Shown: positions 35,823-47,724 of the stretch, in pieces
How positions within the stretch are numbered: the first letter of the stretch is position 1
How the letters are laid out: the number at the start of each line of letters is the position of its first letter
Origin: Ipomoea triloba
Taxonomy: Eukaryota; Streptophyta; Magnoliopsida; Solanales; Convolvulaceae
DNA length: 64,000 nucleotides
Assembly: GCF_003576645.1 (NCBI RefSeq)
Contig: NC_044927.1
Span: 17,693,474-17,757,473 of the forward strand
Direction: 5' to 3'
The notes under the pieces: model-generated
Database searches by the model: none
Seen by the model: only the letters and a program-made list of their open reading frames with translations
What the model was told of the DNA's origin: nothing
Position numbers and translations under genes: made by a program

Positions 35823-35989
35823 GTCTAATAAATTGTTTTTATGTTTTCGTTTCAATGTTTTGTTACAATTCCATTTGGAACCATGTTTTAGAAGACTAAC
35901 TTGTAGGATTCAAGACTGAAAAATGCATTGGAAAGGCCTAATACAGACATAGGTGTGAAGAGAAAGACCAAAATCGAGAAAAATGATGC

Positions 35990-36140
35990 ACCAGGGTGAC
36001 ACGCACGGTCACACACGTGTTAACCGGCGTGGGAGCAATCCAGTAAGTCCCCACGCCCGGTCACACGCGTGCTAACCGGCGTGGGAACAAAACAGAATGT
36101 CCAGACGCGCGTCCACACACGTGTGGACGTGCGTGGAACC
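35990..36140 (+). promoter_or_regulatory. Element 2 internal palindrome / stem-loop module
   Basis: Three repeats of the CACACGYGTG type, with stem GGCGTGGG...CCCACGCC around AATCCAGTAAG. It matches the U3 module of the same element. A likely 5' splice site CGCAAG|GTAATC follows at 36225; ORF2 is lost. Confidence 0.75.
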
Positions 36141-36972
36141 AACACCACGAGATAAAGACCCATTCGACCGAACCACGCCATTTTGCACTCCAAAACCTAA
36201 GTTTTCTTATCTTCTCCACGCAAGGTAATCTCCAAACTTAAAGGTTTGAGCATAGTGAATTATTTTCATCTCCAAGAAGGTTAAAAGCATCACTATCAAG
36301 GTAATTTCATATCTTTTAACCATTTATTTGAATATCCATGAGTTTGGAAGATTTGAATGTTGAAATTTTATCCTACATTACCTTGAATGTTTTTGATGAT
36401 TTGAATGTTTAAATTGGTTTATAATGCTTCATAGAACTATCCTTTGATGTTTTCTTTTATTATTGATGATTACATTGATGGATTGAGATTTGAAATTGAG
36501 CTTCAAGTGTGAACACCATTGTTGAACAAATGGGTTTATTGAATTTCTTGTCTAGATTATGAAATTGATGCTTGAATTGATGTGTAAACTTGTTATAGAC
36601 CTATTATATGCCATCAATTTGACTTTCCACATGCTAAATTGCAAAAATTGAATTTTCAATTTCAAACCCTAATTTTAGAATTTGGGGGAGAAGATGAAGT
36701 TGACTTTTTGAAATTCTTGACTTTTTGAGTTGTCTTCTTATTTGACCATCAAATTGACTTATCTTATGATGATATTGTGCATGTGTGTGATAATGGAATG
36801 ATATTGTTCATATTCTTATGTTAGAATTGTTCAAAATATAGGGGAAACTATGGTGAAATTTTCGAAAATTCTCGACCCTATATGTTTGAAATCCATTATC
36901 TTGACAAGGAATTTTACATAAATGCAAGGGTGATCTATTTGAATGATAGTTGCATAAAACCAATTACCATGA
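36141..36972 (+). other. Element 2 leader/intron-like DNA, non-coding
   Basis: U-rich sequence after the splice-donor-like site, similar in character to the intron before ORF2 in elements 1 and 4. No ORF. It stops where the chimeric LTR piece starts. Confidence 0.5.
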
Positions 36973-37323
36973 GTATTAATTTTAAGAACTTATTTTTCCT
37001 TTCCCAACTTTGGGATTTATTTTAGATAATTTCTAGGAGTAGTTTAGATAATTCTCATTGTAGAAGACAACAAGCTTGGATTGAAGGATCACTTCAACTC
37101 TAGGTGATTTCTATTACATTTCTAATCTATTTACTATTTTGTTCTTTGATTGAATTAGCTCTTGTCTTGAATTTCATATCATGAGTGGCTAGTTTAATCT
37201 AGGGATTTGGATTGTCAAATGTTTTTGTTTACTTTGATTGAATGATTGTTAGATTTGAGCATTGTTAATCCACACCATTTTCTTTTGTTTCATTTTCTAT
37301 TTTGTTTGTTTTTGCTACTTACC
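36973..37323 (+). repeat. Rearranged LTR-leader junction of the element 2 family
   Basis: 36973-37208 matches element 2 LTR 27277-27510 closely, then switches directly to leader sequence equivalent to 28233-28345. About 720 bp including the LTR end and PBS are missing between the two. A deletion derivative of another family member. Confidence 0.8.
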
Positions 37324-37329
37324 AGAATC

Positions 37330-38602
37330 AGAGATGAATCAACAAAGCTAACATATCAACAAAATAGCTACTGGAAACAAGACCAGAAACAACTAGCGGA
37401 ACACCCTATATCGCCACACTCCACCGCCTCCACCAACGGTGCCTTCCAGCGGAGCACGCCCGTCCGCCGTCCTTCTCCGCACGAAGGGACGGGGCCGCCC
37501 AGCGGTGCACCACCTTTCGCCATACCCTTCCTCCGTTGTTCTTGCGGACCACTTAGGCAGGACACATTATACCACCTAACCTTACCGCAAGTGCAACTCC
37601 AAACCACTCCCAAACTAGAACAGAATACACGATACTCATCTCTAGAATACGAAATATGCTCAGATTACTCAGATTACACATCTCAGAGGTCAAATAATGC
37701 ATGGAATCCATAACAATAATGACTCACACTCATCACAATGGAAGGATAATGAACACAAGTCAAATAATCCACAATATAGATTCACAAATCATGAAAACAA
37801 AGGCTAAAACCCCAAGAAATTCACAGGATTCCAAACACCAAATAATATTCATAGATTCATGAGTGAAAATAGGTTTAGTGTAACATGGAAGATTACCTCT
37901 TGAAGCTCTAGTCAAACCAAGCAATCTCCAACTCTAAGCTCAACCTCACAAGCCACTTCCACCTTCTTGATCACCTTCTTGATCACCTTCTTCCCAAGAG
38001 AAATCCCCAAAAGAGTATAATGAGAACTTACAAAAGACTATGAAAACATGATGATAAATGCAATCTACCTAAGGAGAAATGCTTACCCAAGTGCTATGGT
38101 TCCTAAAAGAGCAACTTTCCTTGAAGTCTTGATAAGATGAAGGGTAGTGTATGCTTCGGGTTCTTTAGAAATGAAGGAGTAGGGAGAATTCTTTTGCAGG
38201 AGAAGAAAAGAGCTAGGGATTATTATTACAAGGCTTTTATATGAACTTGGTAAAAATCATTACATACATAATATATGATTCATATTAGGGTGTTAGGATA
38301 AAGAATGGGCTTATTCATAAAGAATGGGCTATCCAACTCAATTATTAATTCAATGAACATAGAACATGATCTTCCAAAGATTGGGCCAATAAATATTTAA
38401 TTTACTTATGAGGAATAAGAGGTCCAAATGAGAAAATCCCTTATAAAATTAAATCAAGGGAATTTGGCCCTTTGATTAAATAAATGAACTAGCATAGGAA
38501 GTATATCTTTATTAAAGGAACGGAGCTCAATTAAATAAAATTAATCACAGGGTAGAAATAATTACCGGTGTTCGAGGCTTGCATTAAATCCGGGGTATCA
38601 CA
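37330..38602 (-). mobile_element. 3' LTR of a minus-strand element (TGTGATACCCC family)
   Basis: On the minus strand a polypurine tract is followed by TGTGATACCCCGGATTTAAT at 38602. A TATA-like CATATAAAAGCC lies at 38232-38243. The lower boundary near 37330 is only inferred from where element 2-family sequence ends. The GC-rich part at 37400-37560 is non-coding as far as I can tell. Confidence 0.6.
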
Positions 38603-38622
38603 CTCTACCCCCCTTAAAAGGA
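38603..38622 (-). other. Polypurine tract
   Basis: Minus strand CCTTTTAAGGGGGGTAGAG next to the LTR start, after GTTTCGTCCCCGAAG-type sequence in plus orientation, a usual arrangement for chromovirus-like 3' ends. Confidence 0.8.
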
Positions 38623-38901
38623 GTTTCGTCCCCGAAGCTTAAAGCTCACGGGAATAAGAATCGAGTGATTAAAAAGGAGTAAACGATCGGTCAGGGATTA
38701 ACGAAAGGATTACTCAGCAAGATCTATACTTAAGAACATGCTAAACTCTTAATCTAACCCCAACCCCTGCATAACATGCAAAACTAAGCTAGCCTCATAC
38801 CTTGGTTAACTATGGTAAAAACATAAACGAGGGATCTAATATGGAAACGGTGGAACAACCCGCTAACCTGGAAAACCACCACGAGACGAACTGCCAGGAG
38901 C

Positions 38902-40218
38902 CTAGAACGGACCGGAATGCAAGTACTCAGGCGGAACCTCAATGCCCAGCTTAGCTTCGATGAAACCCAACCGCTGAAAACCACGGTCCACCCTCAAATC
39001 TAAGGAAGAAAACCTTGCCTCAACCATTCGGTGCATCTTTTGCAGCTGGAGAAACACGGGATCGACAGGCTGTGCGGAATGTATAGGGTCGTGCTGCTCC
39101 TTCCTTAGGTGCTCCCGGTCGATCTCGTCCTCTGACTCCTCGCCTCCGGCCTTCTCCTCAGAGCTCCCTTCATCCTCGTCGTCAGTTCCAGCCTGCTCGT
39201 CCACCTCAGGTGCAATCAAGCCCTTCAGCCTTTTGTAGGGAATGTGATAGCAATCTATGAGCACTCAGCTCTCATCTGGTGGTATCCTGCTCAACTCATG
39301 GATGGTGATGTACTCATTCCCCTCTACTAGGAACAAACCATAGTGCTGCAGATTCGGAGCATTAAAAACACCATGAACTGGTTGCTTGGCTAACTCTCCG
39401 GTCACATGCACCCTCTTCTTCTGGAAGATCAAACTCAAAATCATTTCATACGGCAGATTGCGGCGCTTGGCTGTCTTGCAAAACTCCATGTGTGAAATCA
39501 TCAAGCTAGGCAGGTTGAACTTGATCTTGTGCTTCAAAAAGTAAGCAAAAGTACACTCTAAACCCGCCACCTGCTTACTATTGTTCCTGTTAGGCAGCAA
39601 ACTTTCCCCTATATACATGGTCAGAATCTTCTGCTCTCTAGACAGATCATACTTGATGGGCCTGGCATCTAAGGATATGCCCTCCTCGTGTCCCAACATA
39701 TACCTCAGATAATCACGGAATCCCACTTCCGGAGTCTCAATCCAATAATTTCTATCATATTGGCACACGCCCCCTAACGGTAACTTAAGCATCTTAGCAA
39801 ACTTAGGTGGGTCAAGGACGATCTTTACCCCTTTCACAATCGTTGTGAGCAAGGGTACTTGGTTAACCTTCTTGATTCGCATATTTTGGTAGAATTCCTT
39901 AACCAAATTGGGGTAGACTACATTTTCAATGAGCAAAAATTGTTCCAACAACCCTTGGAAATTTAACATATCCACAAGCTCTGGCGAAAAATGTAACGGG
40001 TCAAGGGCCTTACCATCAATTACGGAGTATTGGATACTCCCTTGGCCCTCTTCCTCACCGGGCATATTCCTTCGTGGCATACTGGGGTTGTTGCTTGGAA
40101 GACTAATTACTATGATGAAAGTGGCAAGAATTAGAGAAGCAATGCACTGGGAGGGGTTGATTTCCGGTGGCAAAATGGACGGTGTGACTTGGATGCTTTG
40201 CTGACGGGGAAAACTCAC
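38902..40218 (-). pseudogene. ORF with putative plant transposon protein domain
   Basis: A 439-codon minus frame interrupted by a single TGA at 39265-39267 (ESxVLIDCYH). VVYPNLVKEFYQNMRIKK, then TIVKGVKIVLDPPKFAKMLK and LPNRNNSKQVAGLECTFAYF match the N-to-C order of the PF20167-like family, as in ORF2 of element 1. The C-terminal part is acidic (DEQAGTDDEDEGSSEEKAGG) followed by a helical stretch (QLQKMHRMVEARFSSLDLRV). The true start may be MPRRNMPGEEEG at 40080 rather than 40218. It lies directly before a PPT and 3' LTR, the place occupied by ORF2 in element 1. Confidence 0.75.
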
Positions 40219-40590
40219 GGGGAGCTGGACTGCTGCTTGCTGCTACGGGGAGAAGAGGCGGAAAAATGGAGACCGATTGAGCAAAAGGAAAGAGGTAGGG
40301 TTTTAATCGGGTCCAGAAAGGGAAAGTTCAAAATTACCCTTGCACTAGCGGAGCACTCACACGGTCAACGGTACACCGCCACTACACTCCGCACCCTCAC
40401 GCGGGGTCTGCTCGAAGCAAGGCCTGGGACCAATAAATCGTCATGGTCAGCTGGTTCCGCACAGCCACTACACTCCGCACAGCCACGCGAAACACTCCGC
40501 GGGGTGGCCTGTTCCGCACCCATCCTCCGCACCGCTACCCCCACCTAGTTTCAAACAAAAATCAAGCCTTGCGCCCTAGGACCAATAAAT
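40219..40590 (-). promoter_or_regulatory. CpG-rich repeated segment upstream of the ORF
   Basis: Contains repeated CTCCGCAC words (ACTCCGCACCCTCACGCGGG, ACTCCGCACAGCCACGCG) in otherwise AT-rich surroundings, upstream of the minus-strand ORF start. It occupies the same place as the internal palindrome modules of elements 1, 2 and 4, but the motif differs. Promoter function is inference. Confidence 0.4.
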
Positions 40591-40665
40591 TGTCATGGTC
40601 AGCTGGTTCGGTCCCTTATGGCTTTCGCGAAGTTATGGGTTCGAGCCCCCCTCTCCCCACACGAG
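40578..40665 (+). repeat. tRNA-like segment
   Basis: TGGTCAGCTGG resembles an A box and GGTTCGAGCCC (40638-40648) is a perfect B box. The stretch ACCAATAAATTGTCATGGTC before it is nearly repeated at 40430, suggesting a duplicated or partly copied SINE-like unit. Confidence 0.4.
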
Positions 40666-40854
40666 CACTTTGCTGATTCCTCCTCTGCTTGCACCCTTTT
40701 TGGACTTGATCTTGACCTAACAAGCTATTTACTCTTACTTCATAGTGAGCGACGAACCTTCCGGACGCCACACTTAAATGCTAGACAAACTTTTACGCAA
40801 GCCCAGTTCTTTTAAGAGTTTAATTGACTATTTGCATCCTAGAATTACCCCCCC

Positions 40855-43336
40855 CCCCCAATTAAAGTATCTACATGAAATGCGACTAGAAATTGAGTCG
40901 AAGGGTTACCTTCATTCAGCCCGCTAGCTTCAGCCAGAGTTCGGCCCATGACGAAGATCTTCCTTTGCTGTGGTCCAGTCTGCACACCACGGTGACGACC
41001 AAATAACTTGTATGTGATAGGGTGAGGTGTCAAAAGATATATTTGTGTTAAAACGGAAAGTCAGTGACTCCCCAAGTGTCGGTCTCGAAGGAAGGACGTG
41101 GAGGCGTGTCAAGTGTTCGGGTGTTTACTTGATTGAGTCATGCAAGGGATTCGAGTGTGGTGAGTGGTGATTTGTGAGTGAAGGGATTTCATAAGGTTTG
41201 GTTTGAGTGAGAAAATGTTAAAGTAAAAGATATTGGAAATATGTAAAAGGGGTAGGGATTGGATAGTGTTCATCTATGTTGCATCTTGGTGTGTCTAAGG
41301 TAATGGATAAACAATACAAAGATGTTGGCTATTCAAGAGTGTGTGTTCTTAGTCCTTTTCCACCTTTGTGTACTAAGGATTCTTTGACTTAGGAATGCCT
41401 TCAAGCATCCAAAGCTCTAAGAGGAATTTTATCAAACACTTAAGCTACACACTATCCTACTATTCTTAAGAAGTCCATAGGATCTATGATTGTTACAAAG
41501 CTTCAATCCTAACTCTAATCAAAGACATGAAAGATTCAAGAGCTCAATCTCTCATCTAGATTGGCCAAATCCAAACAAGATCTCATCAAAACAACAATCA
41601 ATAGACAAGAATAGATAATCCAACAATCCAAGCATTTAGATCCAAAAATAGATATAAGATCATCACACTAGCAACATATCTTCACACAATCCAAATCCCT
41701 AGATTAAACTAGCCACTCATGATATGAATATTCAATACAAAAGCTAATTTAATCTAAGAACAAGATAGCAAAATATAATAGAAATGTAATAGAAATCACC
41801 TAGAATGAAGTAATCCTTCAATCCAAGCTTGTTGTCTTCTGCAATAGAAATTTATCTAAACTACTCCTAAAAATTGGAAAGAGAAGTTCTAAAAATGGGA
41901 AAAGAAAAATCCTCCTTCTGAAAATCTATCAAAGGGGTTTAAATAGTCTCCGAAAAGCAACCCTAATGAATTTTCGCACACGCGTGTGAGCGTGCGTGGG
42001 AGGCTACTGGATTGTTCCCATGCGTACTCACACGCGTGTGGCATCCTTCTTGGGTCCACCGAGGCTTCGATCTTGCTTGGTTCGTTCTTTAAGCTCAACT
42101 TTTGCTCCTATTGGCTCCCGGGACTCCTGTTTCACCTTTTTTAGGCTAAAAGTAGCTTTTGTGTGTTGGTTAGTGAATTTAAAGCATTTGTGATCATAAT
42201 TCAGCATATAAGGATGCTAGAAATGTGACAAAACACCCTAATATGCACTCGATTTATGGGTATCTTGGAGGCTTATCACACGGCCACTACTCGGCTTGCC
42301 CCCACTATTGCCCTGGGTTTCCTTTGGAGGTCGAGTCGCTGTCTGCACCCCCGGGGTTGCACCTGGTCTGGAGTGGGACGATCCTCCTTTCTTAGATGTG
42401 CACTCGAAAGCCTTATGTCCCCTTTGACCACAACTGTAACACTCCACCAGATGTCCTTCACAGTCCCTCCCGGGATAGTTCCTCCCACACCTCCTGCAGT
42501 GAAAATGCCGCTCCTTATCTCCGTCAAGACTAGGTCCCTGCCCTAACCCAGGGCGAGACATGCCTCTACTACCAGCACCACCCCTCTAGAAACTCCCTCC
42601 TGAACCAGAGCCGCTCGGCCTATGCTTCTTAGGGTCTGATGCACTACTCTCCCCGGGTCGCTTCGGCCGGTCCTACACTCCTCGTCGGAGAGTCAACACC
42701 CGGTAGTGGTCTACCGCGCTGCTGTAGGCCTCACTCAGCATACGAAACTTGAATACAACCAATGCCATGCGAGTATCCCAGTTCAGCCCGGCCACGAACC
42801 ACTCAATCTTGCTCTCCTTTGTCGGAACCAACATAGGGGCGAAACGAGCCAACTCAAGAAAACGCTTATGGTACTCCTACACTGACTGAGAACCTTGCTT
42901 GAGGTGCAAGAACTCCTCCTCCATAGCTGCCTTTACATGAGCGGGGTAAAAGCGAGCGCGCATCTTGTCCTTGAAGGACTCCCAGCCGAAATCAGGTTCT
43001 TGCCTCATCACCGGACCCTCGTGGACCCACCAGAGGTCGGCCTCCTGCTACAAGTAAAAGCTGGCCATCTCAACACGCCGGCCCTCTAGGCACTCCACCA
43101 CCTCTAGGATCTTGTCAAAGGAGCGAATCCACTCCTCGAATACCACCGGGTCTTCCTGCTCTGCGAAGAAGCTGCACTGCCACCCTCTGGACTAGGTGTA
43201 GCTGTCCACGCTGATTGTTCTGAACCATCGCGTTTTCTAGGAACTACGAAATCTGTGTCAGCTGCTGGAGGTTCTGCATCAGCTGCTCGCCGAATGGCAC
43301 GTCCGGAACCTCCTCACGTCTCTTGGGCGGCACCAT
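40855..43336 (-). pseudogene. Chromovirus-like gag(-pro) fragment, split by a solo LTR
   Basis: Starts MVPPKRREEVPDVPFGEQLM at 43336. After a frame change: DPVVFEEWIRSFDKILEVVE, ADLWWVHEGPVMRQEPDFGW, ARFYPAHVKAAMEEEFLHLK and FLELARFAPMLVPTKESKIE, the gag core of Tekay/Del-type chromoviruses. The nucleocapsid has CRRCGRNYPGRDC and CYSCGQRGHKAFEC (CX2CX4HX4C). Coding sequence is interrupted at 42279 by a solo LTR and resumes below 40992 with IFVMGRTLAEASGLNE, ending at a G-run near 40855. Several stops and shifts; no RT follows. Confidence 0.85.
40993..42278 (-). mobile_element. Solo LTR of the element 2 family (minus)
   Basis: 1,286 bp; the minus strand starts TGATAAGCCTCCAAGATACC and ends GTCGTCA. 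The target duplication CACGG is exact at 40988-40992 and 42279-42283. Palindromes CACACGCGTGTG at 41977 and 42029. No internal sequence remains. Confidence 0.93.
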
Positions 43337-43588
43337 GATTGCTTGATAAGCACCATGATTGCTTGATAAGCACCAAGAATAGTATAAGTTAAGGGTCAAA
43401 AGTAGGATAGAATAGGAAGTTTTGTCACCTATTTATAACAATTTCGTGCATTTTAAACTTAGATGTGATAAAAAAAAACGTCTAACATAACTTTAGAAGA
43501 AGTTTTTAAGTTATTTCCACAGATTGAAAAGGGATTCAAGGCCAAAACGGAGCAGAAAGCAAAGAAGCCATCAAGCAGGAACCGTCCA

Positions 43589-44901
43589 TGATAAGCCTCA
43601 TAAATCGAGTGCATATTAGGGTGTTTTGTCACGTTTCTAGCATCCTTTCATGATGAATTATGATCATAAATGCTTTAAATTCACTAACCAACACACAAAA
43701 GCTACTTTTAGCTTAAAGGAGGTGAAACATGAGTCCCGGGAGTCAATAAGAGCAAAAGTTGAGCTTAAAGAACGAACCAGGCAAGATCGGAGCCCCGGAG
43801 GACCCAAGAGGATTCCCACACGCGTGTGAGTATGCGTGGAAACAATCCAGTAGCCTCCCACGCACGCTCACACGCGTGTGGGCTGGTGTGGAGACTGCAA
43901 TGCGCGGAAAATCACTAGGGTTGTTTTTCGGAGACTATTTAAACCCCTTTGATAGATTTTCAGAAAAAAAGACTTTTACTATTCCCATTTTTAGAACTTC
44001 TCTTTCCATTTCTATAGATTATCTTAGGAGTAGTTTAGATAAATTTCAATTGTAGAAGACAACAAGCTTGTATTGAAGGATTACTTCATTCTAGGTGATC
44101 TTTATTACATTTCTATTATATTTTGCTATCTTGTTCCTGGATTAAATTAGCTTTTGTCTTGAATTTCATATCATGTGTGGCTAGTTTAATCTAGGGATTT
44201 GGATTGTGTGAAGATATGTTGCTAGTGTGATGATCTTATATCTATTTTTGGATCTAAATGCTTAGATTGTTGGATTGTCTATTCTTGTCTATTGATTGTT
44301 GTTTTGATGAGATCTTGTTTGGATTTGGCCAATCTAGATGAGAGATTGAGCTCTTGAATCTTTCATGTCTTTGATTAGAGTTAGGATTTGAAGCTTTGTA
44401 ACAATCATAGATCCTATGGACTTCTTAAGAATAGTAGGATAGTGTGTAGCTTAAGTGTTTGATAAAATTCATCTTAGAGCTTTGGATGCTTAAAGGCATT
44501 CCTAAGTCAAAGAAGCCTTAGTACACAAAGGTGGAAAAGGACTAAGAACACACACTCTTGAATAGCCAACATCTTTGTATTGTTTATCCATTACCTTAGA
44601 CACACCAAGATGCAACATAGATGAACAGTATCCAATCCCTACCTCTTTTACATATTTACAAACTCTTTTACTTTACCACTTTATCACTCAAACCAAACCT
44701 TATGAACTCCCTTCACTCACAATTCACCACTCACCACACTCGAATCCCTTGCAAGACTCAATCAAGTAAACACTCGAACACTTGACACACCTCCACGTCC
44801 TTCCTTTGAGACCGACACTCGGGGAGTCACTGACTTTCCGTTTTAACACACACATATCTTTTGACGATCCATCACTCACGCTAAATACCGCACACTGATC
44901 A
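43589..44901 (+). mobile_element. Solo LTR of the element 2 family (plus)
   Basis: 1,313 bp, TGATAAGCCTCATAAATCG to CACTGATCA. The target duplication GTCCA is exact at 43584-43588 and 44902-44906. It sits inside the U3 of the element 4 5' LTR, cutting its palindrome module. Own palindromes at 43817 and 43869. Confidence 0.95.
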
Positions 44902-44906
44902 GTCCA

Positions 44907-45949
44907 CGCAGCTAACATGCGTGTGGGTGGCGTGGATCAATTCCAGTAGCTATCCACGCCCCCAACCACGCGTGGTGCGTGCGTAGTCTGGCCACAGGGG
45001 CCATTTTGGGATTTTTGGTTTCGTGTTGCCAATTTGAACCTCTTTTTCAAAAAAGTTGAAAAAAAGGCAGCTAGGAAATAGGTTTAGGTCTAAAGTTCCT
45101 TTAGGTTTTCTCCCCTATTGGGGGGAAAAACTCCATTTTGTTTAGATAGATCCAAGAAACAAGCTGGAAGGGTAGAAGTTTGAAGACAAAAATGTAATAG
45201 AATCCATTCTCCATGGATGGTAACTCTTCTTTTCACTATCTATTTTGATTTCGTTTTTGTTTTCTTTGAATCTTCTATTGCTTTTTCTTGTTTCCTTATT
45301 TTAATGTTTGCTTAGATTAGATAGGGGATTGGTGGCTCCAAAATTAGCTATGTGGTTGAATTGTTGAAGATATTGCTTTAAAAATGTGAGCTTTATGTTT
45401 ATGGATGTGAGTACTTGTGTAGTTGATGTTTGATATGTTTTGTACCTAAGTGTGGCCACATTAGGTAGCAAACCCCGTGAAAGTGAGTGTGTGCGCGATA
45501 GCGGCCACTCAAGAGTCCAACTCATCCACATCCCCGCCCTTAGTCCGAAAGGAAGAGATCCGGGAGGAGTGGTAGACAAGGTGTTTGATAAAATGCCCCA
45601 ACCGAATGAGGATGTGGGAGTCCAAGTGTGACGCCACTTGGTGAAGTGCCATGAACTCCCTAGTTGAATCTAAATCATTTGCTTGCAAAACCATTAGAGA
45701 GTAGACCATGTAGACTATCCACGAGCCCCAATCTCCATTTTACCTTTTCTTCAAACCCACCTTTTAAAACCTTAAAACCCTTGTACAAATGCCTTCGAGA
45801 ATTAGTCATTCATGTAACTCTTCCCTTCTAACCTCCTAAGTGCTAGCGTTAACTCGACTTCAAACCTACCTTCCTTGAGCGACACCACACTCGAGGACTT
45901 TTCCTCGTTTTACCATTTATCCACCTCACCACAAAACAACAACCTGTCA
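44907..45949 (+). mobile_element. Element 4 5' LTR, distal part
   Basis: Begins inside the stem-loop module (GGCGTGGA...TCCACGCC around CCAGTAGC; CCACGCGTGG at 44966). Ends CCTGTCA before the PBS. Contains the R/U5 block GTGTTTGATAAAATGCCCCA and a U5 block ACACTCGAGGACTTTTCCTC. Confidence 0.9.
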
Positions 45950-45952
45950 AAA

Positions 45953-45970
45953 TGGCGCCGTTGCCGGGGA
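45953..45970 (+). other. Element 4 primer-binding site (tRNA-Asp type)
   Basis: TGGCGCCGTTGCCGGGGA, three bases after the LTR, identical to that of element 1. Confidence 0.92.
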
Positions 45971-46208
45971 AGGCAAACGATTTTTGAGTTACGTTTTAAC
46001 ATCTAGGAAGTAGGATCTTAAGAGTTCTTGAATTGCTTTCTTTTATTTGTTTTATTTTCTTATTTTAAGTTACTTGTTTGGAAAAGTGAGTGTGATTTGC
46101 TTTGCATATTTTACTACTCACTTGCAACTACTTTTAGTTGCAAAGAAATTGTTGTTGGCTAAGCTTTGCGCAGGAAATTTGCAATCATCAATCAATTGAA
46201 GCTTACAA

Positions 46209-47522
46209 ATGAGTGCTTACATGTATTCCCATGGTTACCCATACCATGGAAGACAATATCGACGAAATATTCCACCCCAAACCTATGAACAACACCCCTA
46301 TTATTATCCAAATCCTTATATGTATCCACCACCACCAATGCATACCTACCCACCATACCCGAATACTCTACCTTATCCTAACTATGAATCATATCCATGT
46401 GTTACCTCCTCTACGCTTAATCATGAAAGAATTGAGAAACCAACATTGCGAGATGGAGAGGAATCATTGAGCTCTATAGCGGAGAGTATTAACAACCGAC
46501 TTTTTCAAGTCATAAAGGAGATTGATCCTCATTGTGAACCAGTGCTAAAGGCCATAACTCCTATACATGTTAAACCTCCACCTTGTTACAACCCTCCATC
46601 CAACTATAATCATGAGAAAAACTTGTATTCCAATTCTTACCATCCATCCCCACCACAATTTTATGAAGAACAAAATGATAGATATCTTTATGAAACACCA
46701 CCTTTCAATCAAAATTTCGCCCAACCTGTGCCTTATGAAAGACCACCTTGTGAGTACCTTCTGTCGGCCAATGATGAGATCAACATCTTGAAGGACAAAT
46801 TAGAAATGTTCATACAAATGGCCAAGGAGGACACAATCAACTTAAGGAATGAAATTAGAAGCGAAATGAAAAAACATCTTGTCACTCTTCGAGAGGAATG
46901 ACTTCCACTAGACGAGATTGAGACTAAGATGCTATCAATGTCGGAGGAGTTCATTAAGAAAATACTACCACGGGTTAACAACCCATTCAAAGATGACCCC
47001 CCGACGATGGAAACCGATCCGAGGAGTAATGGCGAGATAGAAAGAAGTAGTAATTACGAAGAGGTGAGTGTAGAAGAATCAATAGAACTTGACACCCCGG
47101 TGCTTCAAGAAATTTCAACTCTTGAATTGAACACACAACAACGGGAAGAGATTGAGAGTGAAGACGATGATCACATTGAGATTGTGTGGGAAGAAGAAAA
47201 ACCCACACAAGGTAATACCTTCACTACAACTCTTATTGAGAATACTTATGATATTTATGAGGATGACCCTCTTATGATTTATAATGATAATCTTGATGAG
47301 TGTGATAAAGTTTCTTTTTGCTCTTGGGAGTGTGATTCCTTTGAATTTTGCGATAATGAATTGGGGGGTGAGGATAACCGGTCTTACTATTCTTGTGAAA
47401 GTGAGTTTTATGAATTTGATAATTCTAGAGATGGTGTAGACACTTTAGACGGACTATATGGTGGGGCGTTTGTTCCTTGGAATGTTTTTAACGATAAAAT
47501 TTTAGGAGATGGAATATATTAG
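46209..47522 (+). pseudogene. Element 4 ORF: Pro/Tyr-rich, coiled-coil, acidic protein (unknown family)
   Basis: Not recognised. A 437-codon frame with one stop (TGA, 46899-46901) where element 5 has glycine. Residues 1-60 are rich in Pro and Tyr (YYYPNPYMYPPPPMHTYPPY). A helical, heptad-like stretch follows at about 190-230 (ANDEINILKDKLEMFIQMAK, NLRNEIRSEMKKHLVTLREE), then LPLDEIETKMLSMSEEFIKK. The C-terminal half is strongly acidic (ESEDDDHIEIVWEEEKPTQG). There is no major homology region, zinc knuckle or protease. It stands where gag would be, about 240 nt after the PBS, so a gag replacement or RNA-binding structural protein is possible. The start ATG is conserved in three copies. Confidence 0.75.
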
Positions 47523-47724
47523 AAGGAGAGAGAAAAAGGGTAAGCTATCCTTAAACGATTTGGGGTAGTATCCCATGTTTACTTATCAATAGAATTTGTT
47601 TCCCCCTCCTTAGCTTATGAATTCAAGGATATACCCCACCTTCGGGCATACCTTGAAGCTAGAGTTCATGGGATGCTTGGTGAGGTCCCGAAATCGGTGT
47701 GTCTCGAAGGATAGTGCACACCAT

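Larger units (their letters stand above)
17396..36972 (+). mobile_element. Element 2: non-autonomous gypsy-type element, heavily nested
   Basis: Its 5' LTR begins TGATAAG at 17396-17402, is split by element 1, and resumes at 26879. Inside are a PBS, gag-protease, the conserved hairpin and an internal palindrome module, but no polymerase. A 4.8-kb solo LTR interrupts the protease. The 3' LTR is not found; element 2 sequence stops near 36972, where a rearranged LTR-leader piece begins. The left flank pentamer is ATAAA. Confidence 0.8.

Noticed and set aside
37246..37713. 155-codon ORF at the LTR-leader junction.
   Set aside because: It spans a rearrangement and GC-rich LTR sequence; no domain.
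40993..41012. GGTCGTCACCGTGGTG (minus) considered as a degenerate PBS.
   Set aside because: The exact CACGG duplication shows it is the LTR end plus target site of a solo LTR.
45580..45630. A frame in the element 4 LTR reads VFDKMPQPNED, like a pentatricopeptide repeat.
   Set aside because: It is only one short stretch in a non-coding LTR block, repeated in the related LTRs in several frames, with no flanking repeats.
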